Assembly: GCA_035510795.1 (NCBI GenBank) | Contig: DATKGL010000009.1 | Span: forward strand, 1 to 13,227 | Reading direction: 5' to 3' | Source: DATKGL01 sp035510795 | GTDB taxonomy: Bacteria > Patescibacteriota > Saccharimonadia > Saccharimonadales > UBA4665 | Length of the DNA: 13,227 nucleotides | Shown here: positions 7,308 through 13,208 of the stretch, one piece after another | Layout of the letters: every line of letters starts with the position of its first letter | Position numbering within the stretch: the first letter of the stretch is position 1 | Made by a program: the position numbers and the translations under genes | The notes under the pieces: generated by a model | Told to the model about the DNA's origin: nothing | Seen by the model: the letters and a program-made list of their open reading frames with translations, nothing else | Database searches by the model: none

Positions 7308-7840
7308 TTCCCTCACTTTTCGTGAGATCCACGTCGTCAATGAAAAAAGTCGGCTTACTGGTAGCTGGGGTTATACTGACCATTTGTTTCTTGCCGATGT
7401 TGGCGATCGTCGCTCTGGCCGGCAGTAATACCATCAGTACCACCGGCACGCTGTATAACGGCCCGGGCGACACCTCTGACACCTATGCCTTCGGTAATTG
7501 CACCTATTGGGTATCGTTACTGCGGGCTCAGATAAACGAGCCGATCCCTAATACCTGGGGCAATGCTGCGACCTGGGCGTCGCGGGCCGCTAAAGACGGT
7601 TACGTGGTTGATCACACTCCCAGTTACGGCGCCATCATGCAAATCTCCGATGTCGATAACGGACTGGGTCATGTCGCCTTCGTGGAAAGTGTTGACTCGA
7701 CAACCGGTGCTTGGACGGTGTCACAGATGAACGTTGTCGCCTGGGACGAAGTTAATCAGGAAACATATCCGGCCCGGGCGGCTGAGCAGTTTAACTTTAT
7801 CCATCAGCCGATAGGAGTAGTGTCATCACCGAACCTGTAA
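7304..7840 (+). CDS. Membrane-anchored CHAP-domain peptidoglycan hydrolase (178 aa)
   Basis: This is probably the cell-wall-opening enzyme of the T4SS, doing the job of VirB1 but with a CHAP (cysteine/histidine amidohydrolase/peptidase) fold. One hydrophobic helix (about 15-40) either anchors the protein or acts as a signal peptide. The catalytic domain follows: FGNCTYWV with the likely nucleophile C66, the AATWA motif after a 'NTWGNA' segment, and GLGHVAFVESV with the likely catalytic H123. N143 in SQMNV is a possible third residue. The domain is near minimal length, with no additional wall-binding modules. The start at 7304 overlaps the VirB4 stop (ATGA). Its Shine-Dalgarno is poor, so coupling to VirB4 translation is likely; Met13 (7340) is an alternative start with no better site. 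Confidence 0.85.
   Translation: MIPSLFVRSTSSMKKVGLLVAGVILTICFLPMLAIVALAGSNTISTTGTLYNGPGDTSDTYAFGNCTYWVSLLRAQINEPIPNTWGNAATWASRAAKDGYVVDHTPSYGAIMQISDVDNGLGHVAFVESVDSTTGAWTVSQMNVVAWDEVNQETYPARAAEQFNFIHQPIGVVSSPNL
7813..7818 (+). promoter_or_regulatory. Ribosome binding site that decides a non-ATG start
   Basis: AGGAGT lies inside the last codons of the CHAP gene. The only in-frame codon for the coupling protein at a good distance is ATC at 7825, 6 nt downstream. A GTG at 7820 is only 1-2 nt away and is in the CHAP frame. The site is therefore the best evidence for where the downstream frame begins. Confidence 0.5.
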
Positions 7841-10533
7841 TTACTCACTGGCTGCATATCTTACGGCAGGTCATTCCTTGGCTGGCTGTCATTTTTGGAG
7901 TCGGCTTAGGCCTGTTCTTACTTGGCAAAATCCTGCTCCGGCTGATATATGTTCGGCGGCTAAGGAATCAGGCCTATGTCTGCCTGGAATTGACACCACC
8001 GGCCTCTAGCGATAAGCAACCGGCGGCTACTGAAGCCTTATTCGCAGTGTTACATACCTTGGATAACCAACAGTCTTTGATTAGCAGATCGAATAAGCCG
8101 GCAACGGTTTTCTCGCTGGAAACCGTTGCTACCAGGGGCGGGGGAATCCGTTATATAGTCCGTCTGCCCGCTAGCGCCGAAGCCCTATTCAGGCACACCA
8201 TCGTTTCTTATTTGCCGGAATTACGGCTGCAGAAGGTGACTGATGAGCTGGCCGGGCTTGATCTTGCCTCAGCCCAGGTAACGGAGTTTAACCAAAGCCG
8301 GCACTTTGCTTATCCCCTAAAGAGGCATGATTTACTGGATGTTCACGATCCGCTGTCCTATCTGACCGGCGCCATGACCAAACTTGGCGAGCATGAGCTG
8401 ATGGTCTTCCAGATTGTCTTAAGCTCCGCCAATATCCGGGAGATCGGGGCCATAAGACTGAAAATTATGCGTAACGAAAATATCTTAGACGATCTTAACA
8501 AAAGCCGTTTCTCATTCTTAAGCGGTATGGTTAGCGGCCTCAATAAGCTGTCTTTTGCCTCGACTGATCTTGTCACCAGTACTGTTCATGGTGCTTCCAA
8601 GGAAAGTTACATGTCATCTCAGCGTGATGCCTACCAGAAACACCAGGCTCAGCTGGGGCTAAAGCCGGCCCGGACGCTGACCATGTTTGAGCAGGAGCTG
8701 GTGGAGTCCATCCATAACAAACTGAACCAGTCGATGTTTCGGGCCGATATTCGGGTATTAGTTTTGAGTGACAGCAAGCAGCAGGCGGTATGGCGGCGCC
8801 AAAACATTGAATCGGCGCTGGCGGCTTTCTCCATGCCGGAATACCAGGCGCTGAAGGCCAGGGGTAATTCTATATTTTCGACCAAGAAGCGGCGGCTTGA
8901 ATATTTTACTAAGCGTCTACCGTCAACGTTTAAGCGTCGCTCCAGTTTGCTGGCTGTCTCGGAAGTGGCTGATCTATATCATTTTCCAAGTGAGCAGACT
9001 CATAAGACCGAGAATATCGTTAAGTCGCTCAGCCGGGAATTGCCGGCTCCGGTATCGTTAAAAAACGGCTCAAAACTGGAGGTGCTGCTGGGCGTAAATC
9101 ATTTCCACGGGTCAAGCACGGCAATTGGTCTGACCGAAGCTGAACGAGAACGCCACACTTATGTTATTGGCGGCACCGGCAGTGGTAAGACGACTATGCT
9201 GCAGTACGCTATTGTCCAGGATATAAAAAACGGCAAAGGCGTAGCTGTAGTTGATCCGCACGGGGACTTAGCCGAAACAATCATCAGGCATATTCCTAAA
9301 GAACGGCTAAAAGACGTCGTTTACTTTAATCCTGATGACTTAGACTATCCAATTGGTTTAAACCTGCTGGAAGTTAAGCCCGGGCTAACCGGCAACGACC
9401 TGTTACGTGAACAGGCTCGTATTACCGAAGCAGTGGTATCAGTTTTCAGGAAGATATTTTCGGATGAAGATACCGGCGGACATAGGATTGAGTATGTCCT
9501 GCGCAATACTATCGAAACGGCTATGACTGTTAAGGATGCGACCTTGTTTACGGTTTTAAAATTGCTGCAGAGCGCTACTTACCGGAATAAAATCATTGAC
9601 GGACTGACCAATGAAGACCTGAAGGACTTCTGGCGCAGCGAGCTTGGGCAAGCCGGTAATATGCAACGCGTTAAGATGAGCGCCGGTATTACGGCTAAGA
9701 TCGGTCGCTTTCGTTCATCGCCGTCGGCCAGATTCGTACTACAGCAAACTAAGTCTACTATCGACTTTGACGATATTATAAACTCCGGTAAAATCTTAAT
9801 CTGTAACTTTGCCAAAGGCGCCTTGGGTGAGGATACCTCGCAGTTATTCGGCATTGCCACACTGGCTATGTTACAGTTGGCGGCTTATCACCGGGTACAT
9901 ATCGATAAAGAAGCCAGGCGGCCGTATTTTCTATATGTTGATGAGTTCCAAAACTTTGCCACTCCTTCATTCGTCCAAATGCTGAGTGAGTCGCGCAAAT
10001 ATAAGCTGCTGATGACCATGGCTGAACAGTCAACTTCACAGCAAAAAGACCAACAAACCGTCGGTATTATTCTGGCCAACGTCGGTACGGTAGTTTGTTT
10101 TCGGACCGGTAATCCTCAAGACGAGAAACTGTTATTGCCATTGTTTACACCACATATAAATGAAAATGAGATTAATAACCAATCAGCTTATAACTTCTAT
10201 GCCAGATTATCGGCCGTTACTGCCCAAGAGCCGGTGTCCGGACAAACCGTGCTGCTGTCCGACAAAGGCAGTGATGATATAGCCAGGGAAGTTATTAAAC
10301 TATCGAGGCAAGCTTATGGCAGACCAGTTAAAGAGTCCGTCCCGGCTGAACAAACTATTGCTGCCGCCGAAGATCAGGTGACAGTTACAGCCGATAAAAC
10401 AGACGACAATAAGACGGAAACCAACTCAGTCAAAGAAGTATCATCAAAAGGAAAGAAAGTCGGACCAAAAACAGGCATGGAACATGATGAATACCCCGAA
10501 AAGTCTAAGACTAAAGTTATAAAACATCATTGA
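7825..10533 (+). CDS. VirD4/TraG-like type IV coupling ATPase, likely ATC start (902 aa)
   Basis: The coupling protein recruits substrates to the secretion channel. The frame is open from 7795, and its upstream part encodes a membrane helix (about residues 15-40, from PWLAVIFGVGLGLFLLG to RLIYV), expected for a VirD4-type protein. The first canonical in-frame start, TTG 7990, would remove that helix and has no well-spaced SD. ATC 7825 follows AGGAGT by 6 nt and is preferred; ATT 7840, overlapping the CHAP stop as TAATT, and CTG 7852 are alternatives. Residues ~75-420 form a family-specific domain. The motor follows: Walker A GGTGSGKT (449-456), then VVDPHGDLAE, Walker B FLYVDEF (D706, E707) and the 'ESRKYKLLMTMAEQS' segment typical of TraG/TraD coupling proteins. 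The last ~70 residues are a charged, probably disordered tail rich in Lys/Glu/Thr. It is the last gene of the operon. Confidence 0.9.
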   Translation: MTEPVITHWLHILRQVIPWLAVIFGVGLGLFLLGKILLRLIYVRRLRNQAYVCLELTPPASSDKQPAATEALFAVLHTLDNQQSLISRSNKPATVFSLETVATRGGGIRYIVRLPASAEALFRHTIVSYLPELRLQKVTDELAGLDLASAQVTEFNQSRHFAYPLKRHDLLDVHDPLSYLTGAMTKLGEHELMVFQIVLSSANIREIGAIRLKIMRNENILDDLNKSRFSFLSGMVSGLNKLSFASTDLVTSTVHGASKESYMSSQRDAYQKHQAQLGLKPARTLTMFEQELVESIHNKLNQSMFRADIRVLVLSDSKQQAVWRRQNIESALAAFSMPEYQALKARGNSIFSTKKRRLEYFTKRLPSTFKRRSSLLAVSEVADLYHFPSEQTHKTENIVKSLSRELPAPVSLKNGSKLEVLLGVNHFHGSSTAIGLTEAERERHTYVIGGTGSGKTTMLQYAIVQDIKNGKGVAVVDPHGDLAETIIRHIPKERLKDVVYFNPDDLDYPIGLNLLEVKPGLTGNDLLREQARITEAVVSVFRKIFSDEDTGGHRIEYVLRNTIETAMTVKDATLFTVLKLLQSATYRNKIIDGLTNEDLKDFWRSELGQAGNMQRVKMSAGITAKIGRFRSSPSARFVLQQTKSTIDFDDIINSGKILICNFAKGALGEDTSQLFGIATLAMLQLAAYHRVHIDKEARRPYFLYVDEFQNFATPSFVQMLSESRKYKLLMTMAEQSTSQQKDQQTVGIILANVGTVVCFRTGNPQDEKLLLPLFTPHINENEINNQSAYNFYARLSAVTAQEPVSGQTVLLSDKGSDDIAREVIKLSRQAYGRPVKESVPAEQTIAAAEDQVTVTADKTDDNKTETNSVKEVSSKGKKVGPKTGMEHDEYPEKSKTKVIKHH

Positions 10534-10558
10534 CCGTATTAGTAATTAGTAGTATTAT
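10530..10558 (+). promoter_or_regulatory. Promoter overlapping the end of the coupling-protein gene
   Basis: TTGACC (10530-10535) includes the TGA stop of the coupling protein. A 17-bp spacer leads to TATTAT (10553-10558), with an overlapping perfect TATAAT at 10556-10561 that would need a 20-bp spacer. Transcription would start near 10565, leaving a ~25-nt leader before the GTG at 10590. It suggests that the next two genes can be expressed apart from the T4SS operon. Confidence 0.45.
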
Positions 10559-10589
10559 AATGTTTTAATTAACAGGTGAAGAGTTAAAA

Positions 10590-10811
10590 GTGTTTTTAAA
10601 GTTAGCTTCTCATTATACTTCAAGCTTACACAATACAGTTTTTTTACTTAATACTGTTATTTTAATCATTGCTTTGATAGTTGTAGAACTGGTTTATGCC
10701 GAAACTCCCAAGAAGGACAGGGAACACTTAAAATACTTCGCGCCGCTGTTTTTGGTTTTAATTGGTCTACTAATTTATGCCGCCTATAAGCAGGCCGGGG
10801 TGGCGGGTTAA
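10590..10811 (+). CDS. Small two-helix membrane protein of unknown function (73 aa)
   Basis: I do not recognise the family. The peptide has two hydrophobic helices (about 17-36 and 50-67) joined by a short charged loop containing ETPKKDREH. The start must be GTG at 10590, because an in-frame TAA lies just upstream (10566) and no other start codon falls between. An AGGTGA (10574-10579) 10 nt before it is an acceptable but distant ribosome site. It ends 5 nt before the CPBP gene, so the two are probably cotranscribed from the promoter at 10530-10558, perhaps with read-through from the T4SS operon. It could be an accessory subunit of the secretion system or a partner of the CPBP protein; nothing in the sequence decides this. 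Confidence 0.7.
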   Translation: MFLKLASHYTSSLHNTVFLLNTVILIIALIVVELVYAETPKKDREHLKYFAPLFLVLIGLLIYAAYKQAGVAG

Positions 10812-10816
10812 AGATC

Positions 10817-11755
10817 ATGACTATTAATACCATCACTCAGTCTATTAAAGAAATGTCGCTGTTGGACTCTATTAAATCGTCTTATTCAAAGCTAGGTAAA
10901 CGGATTAAAAAAATCTACCGCAAGTCTCTGGCTACTGTCAAAAAATCTAGTTACGCAAAAGTTAGCAAAAGTATTAGTAAATCTATCCGCAAGGGTATTA
11001 AATCTTTGAAGCCTTACTTTAAGGATTTCTGGATCTTTGCCTATATTGTAGTCGTTCTAGTTGGCGCTCAAGTAACTCTTGCTGATAAAGCCCTGGCTGG
11101 TGTTTATGTAAATGCCTTGGCCTTTATTCTACTTGTTGGCCTGGCGCTTTGGCAGAAACGAGCCCGCATGTTGGCAATTTCAGCCGCTATCTTGCCGGTC
11201 GCTAATATGATTAATCTGGCTCTGCCGCAAAGTACTCGCTATGCTCAGACCGTCGTCTTTTATGATTCAATCTTAGCTTTAGCGCTTGTTTACCGCTTTA
11301 TATTCGTCTTAGATCAGCCGGTTAAGGAATCTAAACTTGGTAAGTGGGGATATCTGACAGTTCTGCCTTTAATGGCGGTGATCGGCCAAGTACTGGGTGT
11401 TATTGGTTACGTCATGCTCAGGCATCACTACACATTTGGGACTACATCATTGCCGTTAGTCGCGGCTTGCACGGTAATCTTTGCCGTAGCCGAGGAAACA
11501 TACTTTCGTGGTCTGATCCAGCAAAGAGGCTCAATGCTATTTAATCCGGTGTTAGCGGCCATTTTATCGCTTATCTTGTTTACTTTCACTACTATTGGAC
11601 ACGTTACTATACTGGCTCCGGTATTTGCCTTAATCTTGGGCATAGTTTTAGTTACTACTTACTTTAATAAAAATAATCTTATACTGACTATGACTATCAA
11701 TGCCGTCACTAAACTGGTTTACGTTGGCTTGATGGCTGCTTTTATATTTCGTTAG
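10817..11755 (+). CDS. CPBP-family intramembrane metalloprotease-like protein with altered third motif (312 aa)
   Basis: Residues 1-70 are a basic, Ser/Lys-rich cytoplasmic N-terminus (KKIYRKSLATVKKSSYAK and similar). About eight hydrophobic segments follow. The CPBP (CAAX protease/bacteriocin-processing, Abi) signature is AVAEETYFRG, with the glutamates E226/E227 and R231. The second motif retains its His in TIGH (H262), although the usual Phe four residues earlier is Thr and a Phe sits one place further away. In the third motif, where the family normally has His-Ala-x-x-Asn, the sequence is NAVTK (N295), so a usual catalytic or metal-binding His is absent. It may be an altered-activity or inactive member. 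CPBP proteins cleave membrane-embedded peptides in prenyl-protein and bacteriocin maturation, and some sort surface proteins. The ATG has only a weak ribosome site and lies 5 nt after the preceding stop. A weak hairpin and T-run follow. Confidence 0.82.
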   Translation: MTINTITQSIKEMSLLDSIKSSYSKLGKRIKKIYRKSLATVKKSSYAKVSKSISKSIRKGIKSLKPYFKDFWIFAYIVVVLVGAQVTLADKALAGVYVNALAFILLVGLALWQKRARMLAISAAILPVANMINLALPQSTRYAQTVVFYDSILALALVYRFIFVLDQPVKESKLGKWGYLTVLPLMAVIGQVLGVIGYVMLRHHYTFGTTSLPLVAACTVIFAVAEETYFRGLIQQRGSMLFNPVLAAILSLILFTFTTIGHVTILAPVFALILGIVLVTTYFNKNNLILTMTINAVTKLVYVGLMAAFIFR

Positions 11756-11773
11756 AAAATATTTCTAAACTGT

Positions 11774-11795
11774 AAATCTAAGATTTCTTATTTTT
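11774..11795 (+). terminator. Weak AT-rich hairpin with T-rich tail between convergent genes
   Basis: AAATC-taa-GATTT (11774-11786) forms a short 5-bp stem followed by cTTATTTTT. Just upstream, TTAGAAA-ata-TTTCTAA (11752-11768) forms a 7-bp AT-only stem around the CPBP stop codon. Neither is GC-rich, so termination would be inefficient. The position, at the junction of a plus gene and a minus gene, makes a terminator likely here. Confidence 0.35.
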
Positions 11796-12002
11796 GATAA
11801 GGTTATAGACAAAGAAACTGATCAACGATACAGCGAAGCAGATAGCTCCAAAAGTGTCTTCGTGCGGCCATTTAGCAAAGTGAGTCAGTTGCCAGTGAAG
11901 TGTCCACGGGTGCACTTCTGAATTTATAACTATATATACCCAGCCAAAGAGACCGAACACAAACCCAGTTAAACTCAGTGATTTGATAACCCGTTTTTGC
12001 AT
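11778..12002 (-). CDS. Small Trp-rich two-helix membrane protein (74 aa)
   Basis: I do not recognise the family. The protein starts with basic MQKR and has two hydrophobic helices (about 9-27 and 51-69), separated by a polar loop with VHPWTLHWQL and HFAKWPHED. That loop is rich in His and Trp: three His-x(n) groupings and three Trp within ~20 residues. It ends in NKKS. The frame is credible because of the helix-loop-helix hydrophobicity, the basic end residues typical of the cytoplasmic side, and a perfect extended -10 promoter placed exactly before its ATG. There is no Shine-Dalgarno, consistent with a leaderless mRNA. It is convergent with the CPBP gene and divergent from the surface-protein gene at 12162. 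The His residues might bind a metal or haem, but this is speculation. Confidence 0.72.
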   Translation of the reverse strand: MQKRVIKSLSLTGFVFGLFGWVYIVINSEVHPWTLHWQLTHFAKWPHEDTFGAICFAVSLISFFVYNLIKNKKS

Positions 12003-12010
12003 ATGTTTAA

Positions 12011-12019
12011 ATTATATCA
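12011..12019 (-). promoter_or_regulatory. Extended -10 promoter of the minus-strand small membrane protein
   Basis: On the minus strand, TGATATAAT (12019 to 12011) is a perfect extended -10. The sequence at the -35 position (12039-12034, TCTGCG) is poor, as is usual for extended -10 promoters. Transcription should begin about 12006-12003, giving a leader of 1-4 nt before the ATG at 12002. Confidence 0.6.
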
Positions 12020-12068
12020 GCCAAAGAGTTATACGCAGAAAGATTTAATATTATCTGATGAGAAGTTA

Positions 12069-12096
12069 TTGTATATTTTATGCTTGTATTTTATGC
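12069..12096 (+). repeat. Short adjacent direct repeat upstream of the surface-protein genes
   Basis: TTGTATATTTTATGC (12069-12083) is followed directly by TTGTATTTTATGC (12084-12096), the same unit less two bases. It lies about 70-90 bp upstream of the ATG at 12162, so each TTGTAT could serve as a -35 or a regulator half-site. The rest of the gap 12003-12161 is AT-rich and holds the minus-strand promoter and nothing else I can support. Confidence 0.35.
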
Positions 12097-12161
12097 AATT
12101 ATAAGTCATATTAAATTATATCCATCAGATTTTGGGTGCGGAGATAAGGTAATAAACATAT

Positions 12162-12602
12162 ATGAAGAAATTTCTAATAACAGCTTTGCTAAGCGCCGGA
12201 ATTATTTTGATTTTACCAGCAATTGCAATGGCCGATCCACTGAATTATATAACAACTTCGGTAAATCATAATGGCCTCCCTGTATATGGTGCTACTGGAT
12301 CAGTAAATTGCAATGGCACTATTGAACCTCTTGGTCCCCTTACATCTGGAGCATATTCTAATAATTTTTCTCTAAGCGACTGTCCTCTTAACTCTACAGT
12401 AACAGTAACAGCATACTATGGAAGTGCTAGTGGATCCGGTAGTGCTCTTGTTAGTTCAGCATATACTAATGTTTATGTAGCTGTTGTTAATGTATCTCCA
12501 GTACCAGAGTTTGGCGTAATTACCGGCATTAGTGCAATTACCCTTGGTGGCGGAGCGTTCTTGATCATCCGCCGCAGGCATATTGCCGCCCATAAACTTT
12601 GA
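12162..12602 (+). CDS. Secreted surface protein with VPEFG-type C-terminal sorting signal (146 aa)
   Basis: The protein is exported and probably stays at the cell surface. Residues 1-24 are a signal peptide (KK start, hydrophobic core, AMA|D cleavage). Residues ~28-112 form a small beta-rich domain, Ser/Thr/Asn/Gly-rich, with the 'NGLPV.(x)GA' start seen in carboxypeptidase-regulatory or CnaB-like sandwiches and one likely disulfide pair (C50, C74). The C-terminus is tripartite: VPEFG (114-118), a hydrophobic helix (119-136, GISAITLGGGAFLII), then RRR and a short basic tail. This is the layout of PEP-CTERM-like, PEFG-CTERM and LPXTG-like sorting signals. The ribosome site is weak (AAGG, 12 nt upstream). 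A terminator-like hairpin follows. The next gene encodes a paralogue. Confidence 0.85.
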   Translation: MKKFLITALLSAGIILILPAIAMADPLNYITTSVNHNGLPVYGATGSVNCNGTIEPLGPLTSGAYSNNFSLSDCPLNSTVTVTAYYGSASGSGSALVSSAYTNVYVAVVNVSPVPEFGVITGISAITLGGGAFLIIRRRHIAAHKL

Positions 12603-12603
12603 T

Positions 12604-12638
12604 AATCCCACCCGACCTTGAACAAACAAGGGATTTTT
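12604..12638 (+). terminator. Rho-independent terminator-like hairpin between the two surface-protein genes
   Basis: CCTTG (12616-12620), loop AACAAA, CAAGG (12627-12631) forms a compact stem followed within two bases by TTTTT (12634-12638). An alternative or outer pairing, AATCCC (12604-12609) with GGGATT (12630-12635), uses the same right arm. It begins just after the stop of the first surface-protein gene and would separate the two paralogues into different transcripts. Confidence 0.55.
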
Positions 12639-12691
12639 AACAATTAGCAAAACATAAATCTTTCTCAAGCAGGACAACATATTACATAACT

Positions 12692-12719
12692 TGCTTGCAA
12701 AATAAAACAATTTCAAGCA
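12692..12719. repeat. Inverted repeat TGCTTG/CAAGCA upstream of the second surface-protein gene
   Basis: TGCTTG (12692-12697) pairs with CAAGCA (12714-12719). Three further A:T pairs extend the stem inward if one C is bulged. Another CAAGCA copy occurs at 12665-12670. Placed 30-60 bp before the ATG at 12750, it could be an operator or a leader hairpin. No convincing promoter can be assigned here; ATATTA/TATTAA near 12719-12725 is the best -10 candidate. Confidence 0.3.
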
Positions 12720-12749
12720 TATTAATCATATAGAAAGTTGAGGAGAACA

Positions 12750-13208
12750 ATGAGAGGAAAATTCATTATTGCAATAGCCGCTTTAGGACTAGTGCTACTT
12801 ATGCCAGCCTCGTTGGCGAGGGCGGCTGTCGATCAAAGCCCGGGTGCTACTGATATAAGCGGAGTAGTCACGCATAACGGGAACCCAGTAAATAACGCAA
12901 ATGTTACAGCCACGTGTAATTCTATTAGCGAGAGTGATAGCACTGATTACACCGGAACTTACATAGTGATATTTACTTCTAGCGAATGCTATAGCGGTTT
13001 AACCGTAAACGTTACTGCGAGTTCGGGGAATTTAAATGGATCTAACAGCGGAACAGTTGACGGGCTTACCGCAAGGCTGAATGTTGCAGTAGTTAATGTA
13101 TCCTTCGTGCCAGAACTAGGTACTGTTACCGGAATCGCCGCAGTCACACTTGGCGGAGGAGCTTTCCTGGTAATTCGCCGCCAAAATCTTTCCAGCCACA
13201 AAGGTTAA
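12750..13208 (+). CDS. Secreted surface protein with VPELG-type C-terminal sorting signal, paralogue of the preceding gene (152 aa)
   Basis: This has the same architecture as its neighbour. A signal peptide (1-25, ARA|A cleavage) precedes a single beta-sandwich-like domain (~34-118) and the C-terminal signal VPELG (120-124), helix (125-142) and RR plus a short tail ending SSHKG. The domain has a clearer carboxypeptidase-regulatory/CnaB-like pattern: GVVTHNGNPVNNANVTATC, then DYTGTY. It has a Cys pair (C56, C80) spaced like that of the paralogue. The last ~45 residues of the two proteins are far more alike than their domains (shared VAVVNVS, VPE-G, TGI-A-TLGGGAFL-IRR), as expected if the tail is recognised by a common enzyme. 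The start is ATG 12750, with AGGAG (12741-12745) 4 nt upstream; a TTG at 12738 is upstream of that SD and rejected. The last 19 nt of the window hold nothing. Confidence 0.87.
   Translation: MRGKFIIAIAALGLVLLMPASLARAAVDQSPGATDISGVVTHNGNPVNNANVTATCNSISESDSTDYTGTYIVIFTSSECYSGLTVNVTASSGNLNGSNSGTVDGLTARLNVAVVNVSFVPELGTVTGIAAVTLGGGAFLVIRRQNLSSHKG

Noticed and set aside
7820..7822. GTG next to AGGAG as the coupling-protein start
   Set aside because: It is in the CHAP frame, which stops at 7838, and is too near the Shine-Dalgarno; only a frameshift could connect it to the ATPase.
8358..10079. Several minus-strand open frames of 60-93 codons inside the coupling-protein gene
   Set aside because: They are antisense shadows of a well-supported ATPase, with no ribosome sites or family features.
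11344..11643. Open frames on both strands inside the CPBP gene
   Set aside because: They overlap the EETYFRG-bearing frame and show no independent coding signals.
12080..12271. Open frame of 63 codons overlapping the start of the first surface-protein gene
   Set aside because: It covers a promoter-like gap and then reads the signal-peptide region out of frame; no ribosome site, and no plausible protein features.
12462..12602. Classical LPXTG sortase signal
   Set aside because: The motif is VPEFG/VPELG with no Thr-Gly cleavage pair; the layout is similar but the recognition sequence differs.
12738..12749. TTG start giving four more residues on the second surface protein
   Set aside because: The Shine-Dalgarno AGGAG lies downstream of this TTG and is correctly placed for ATG 12750.
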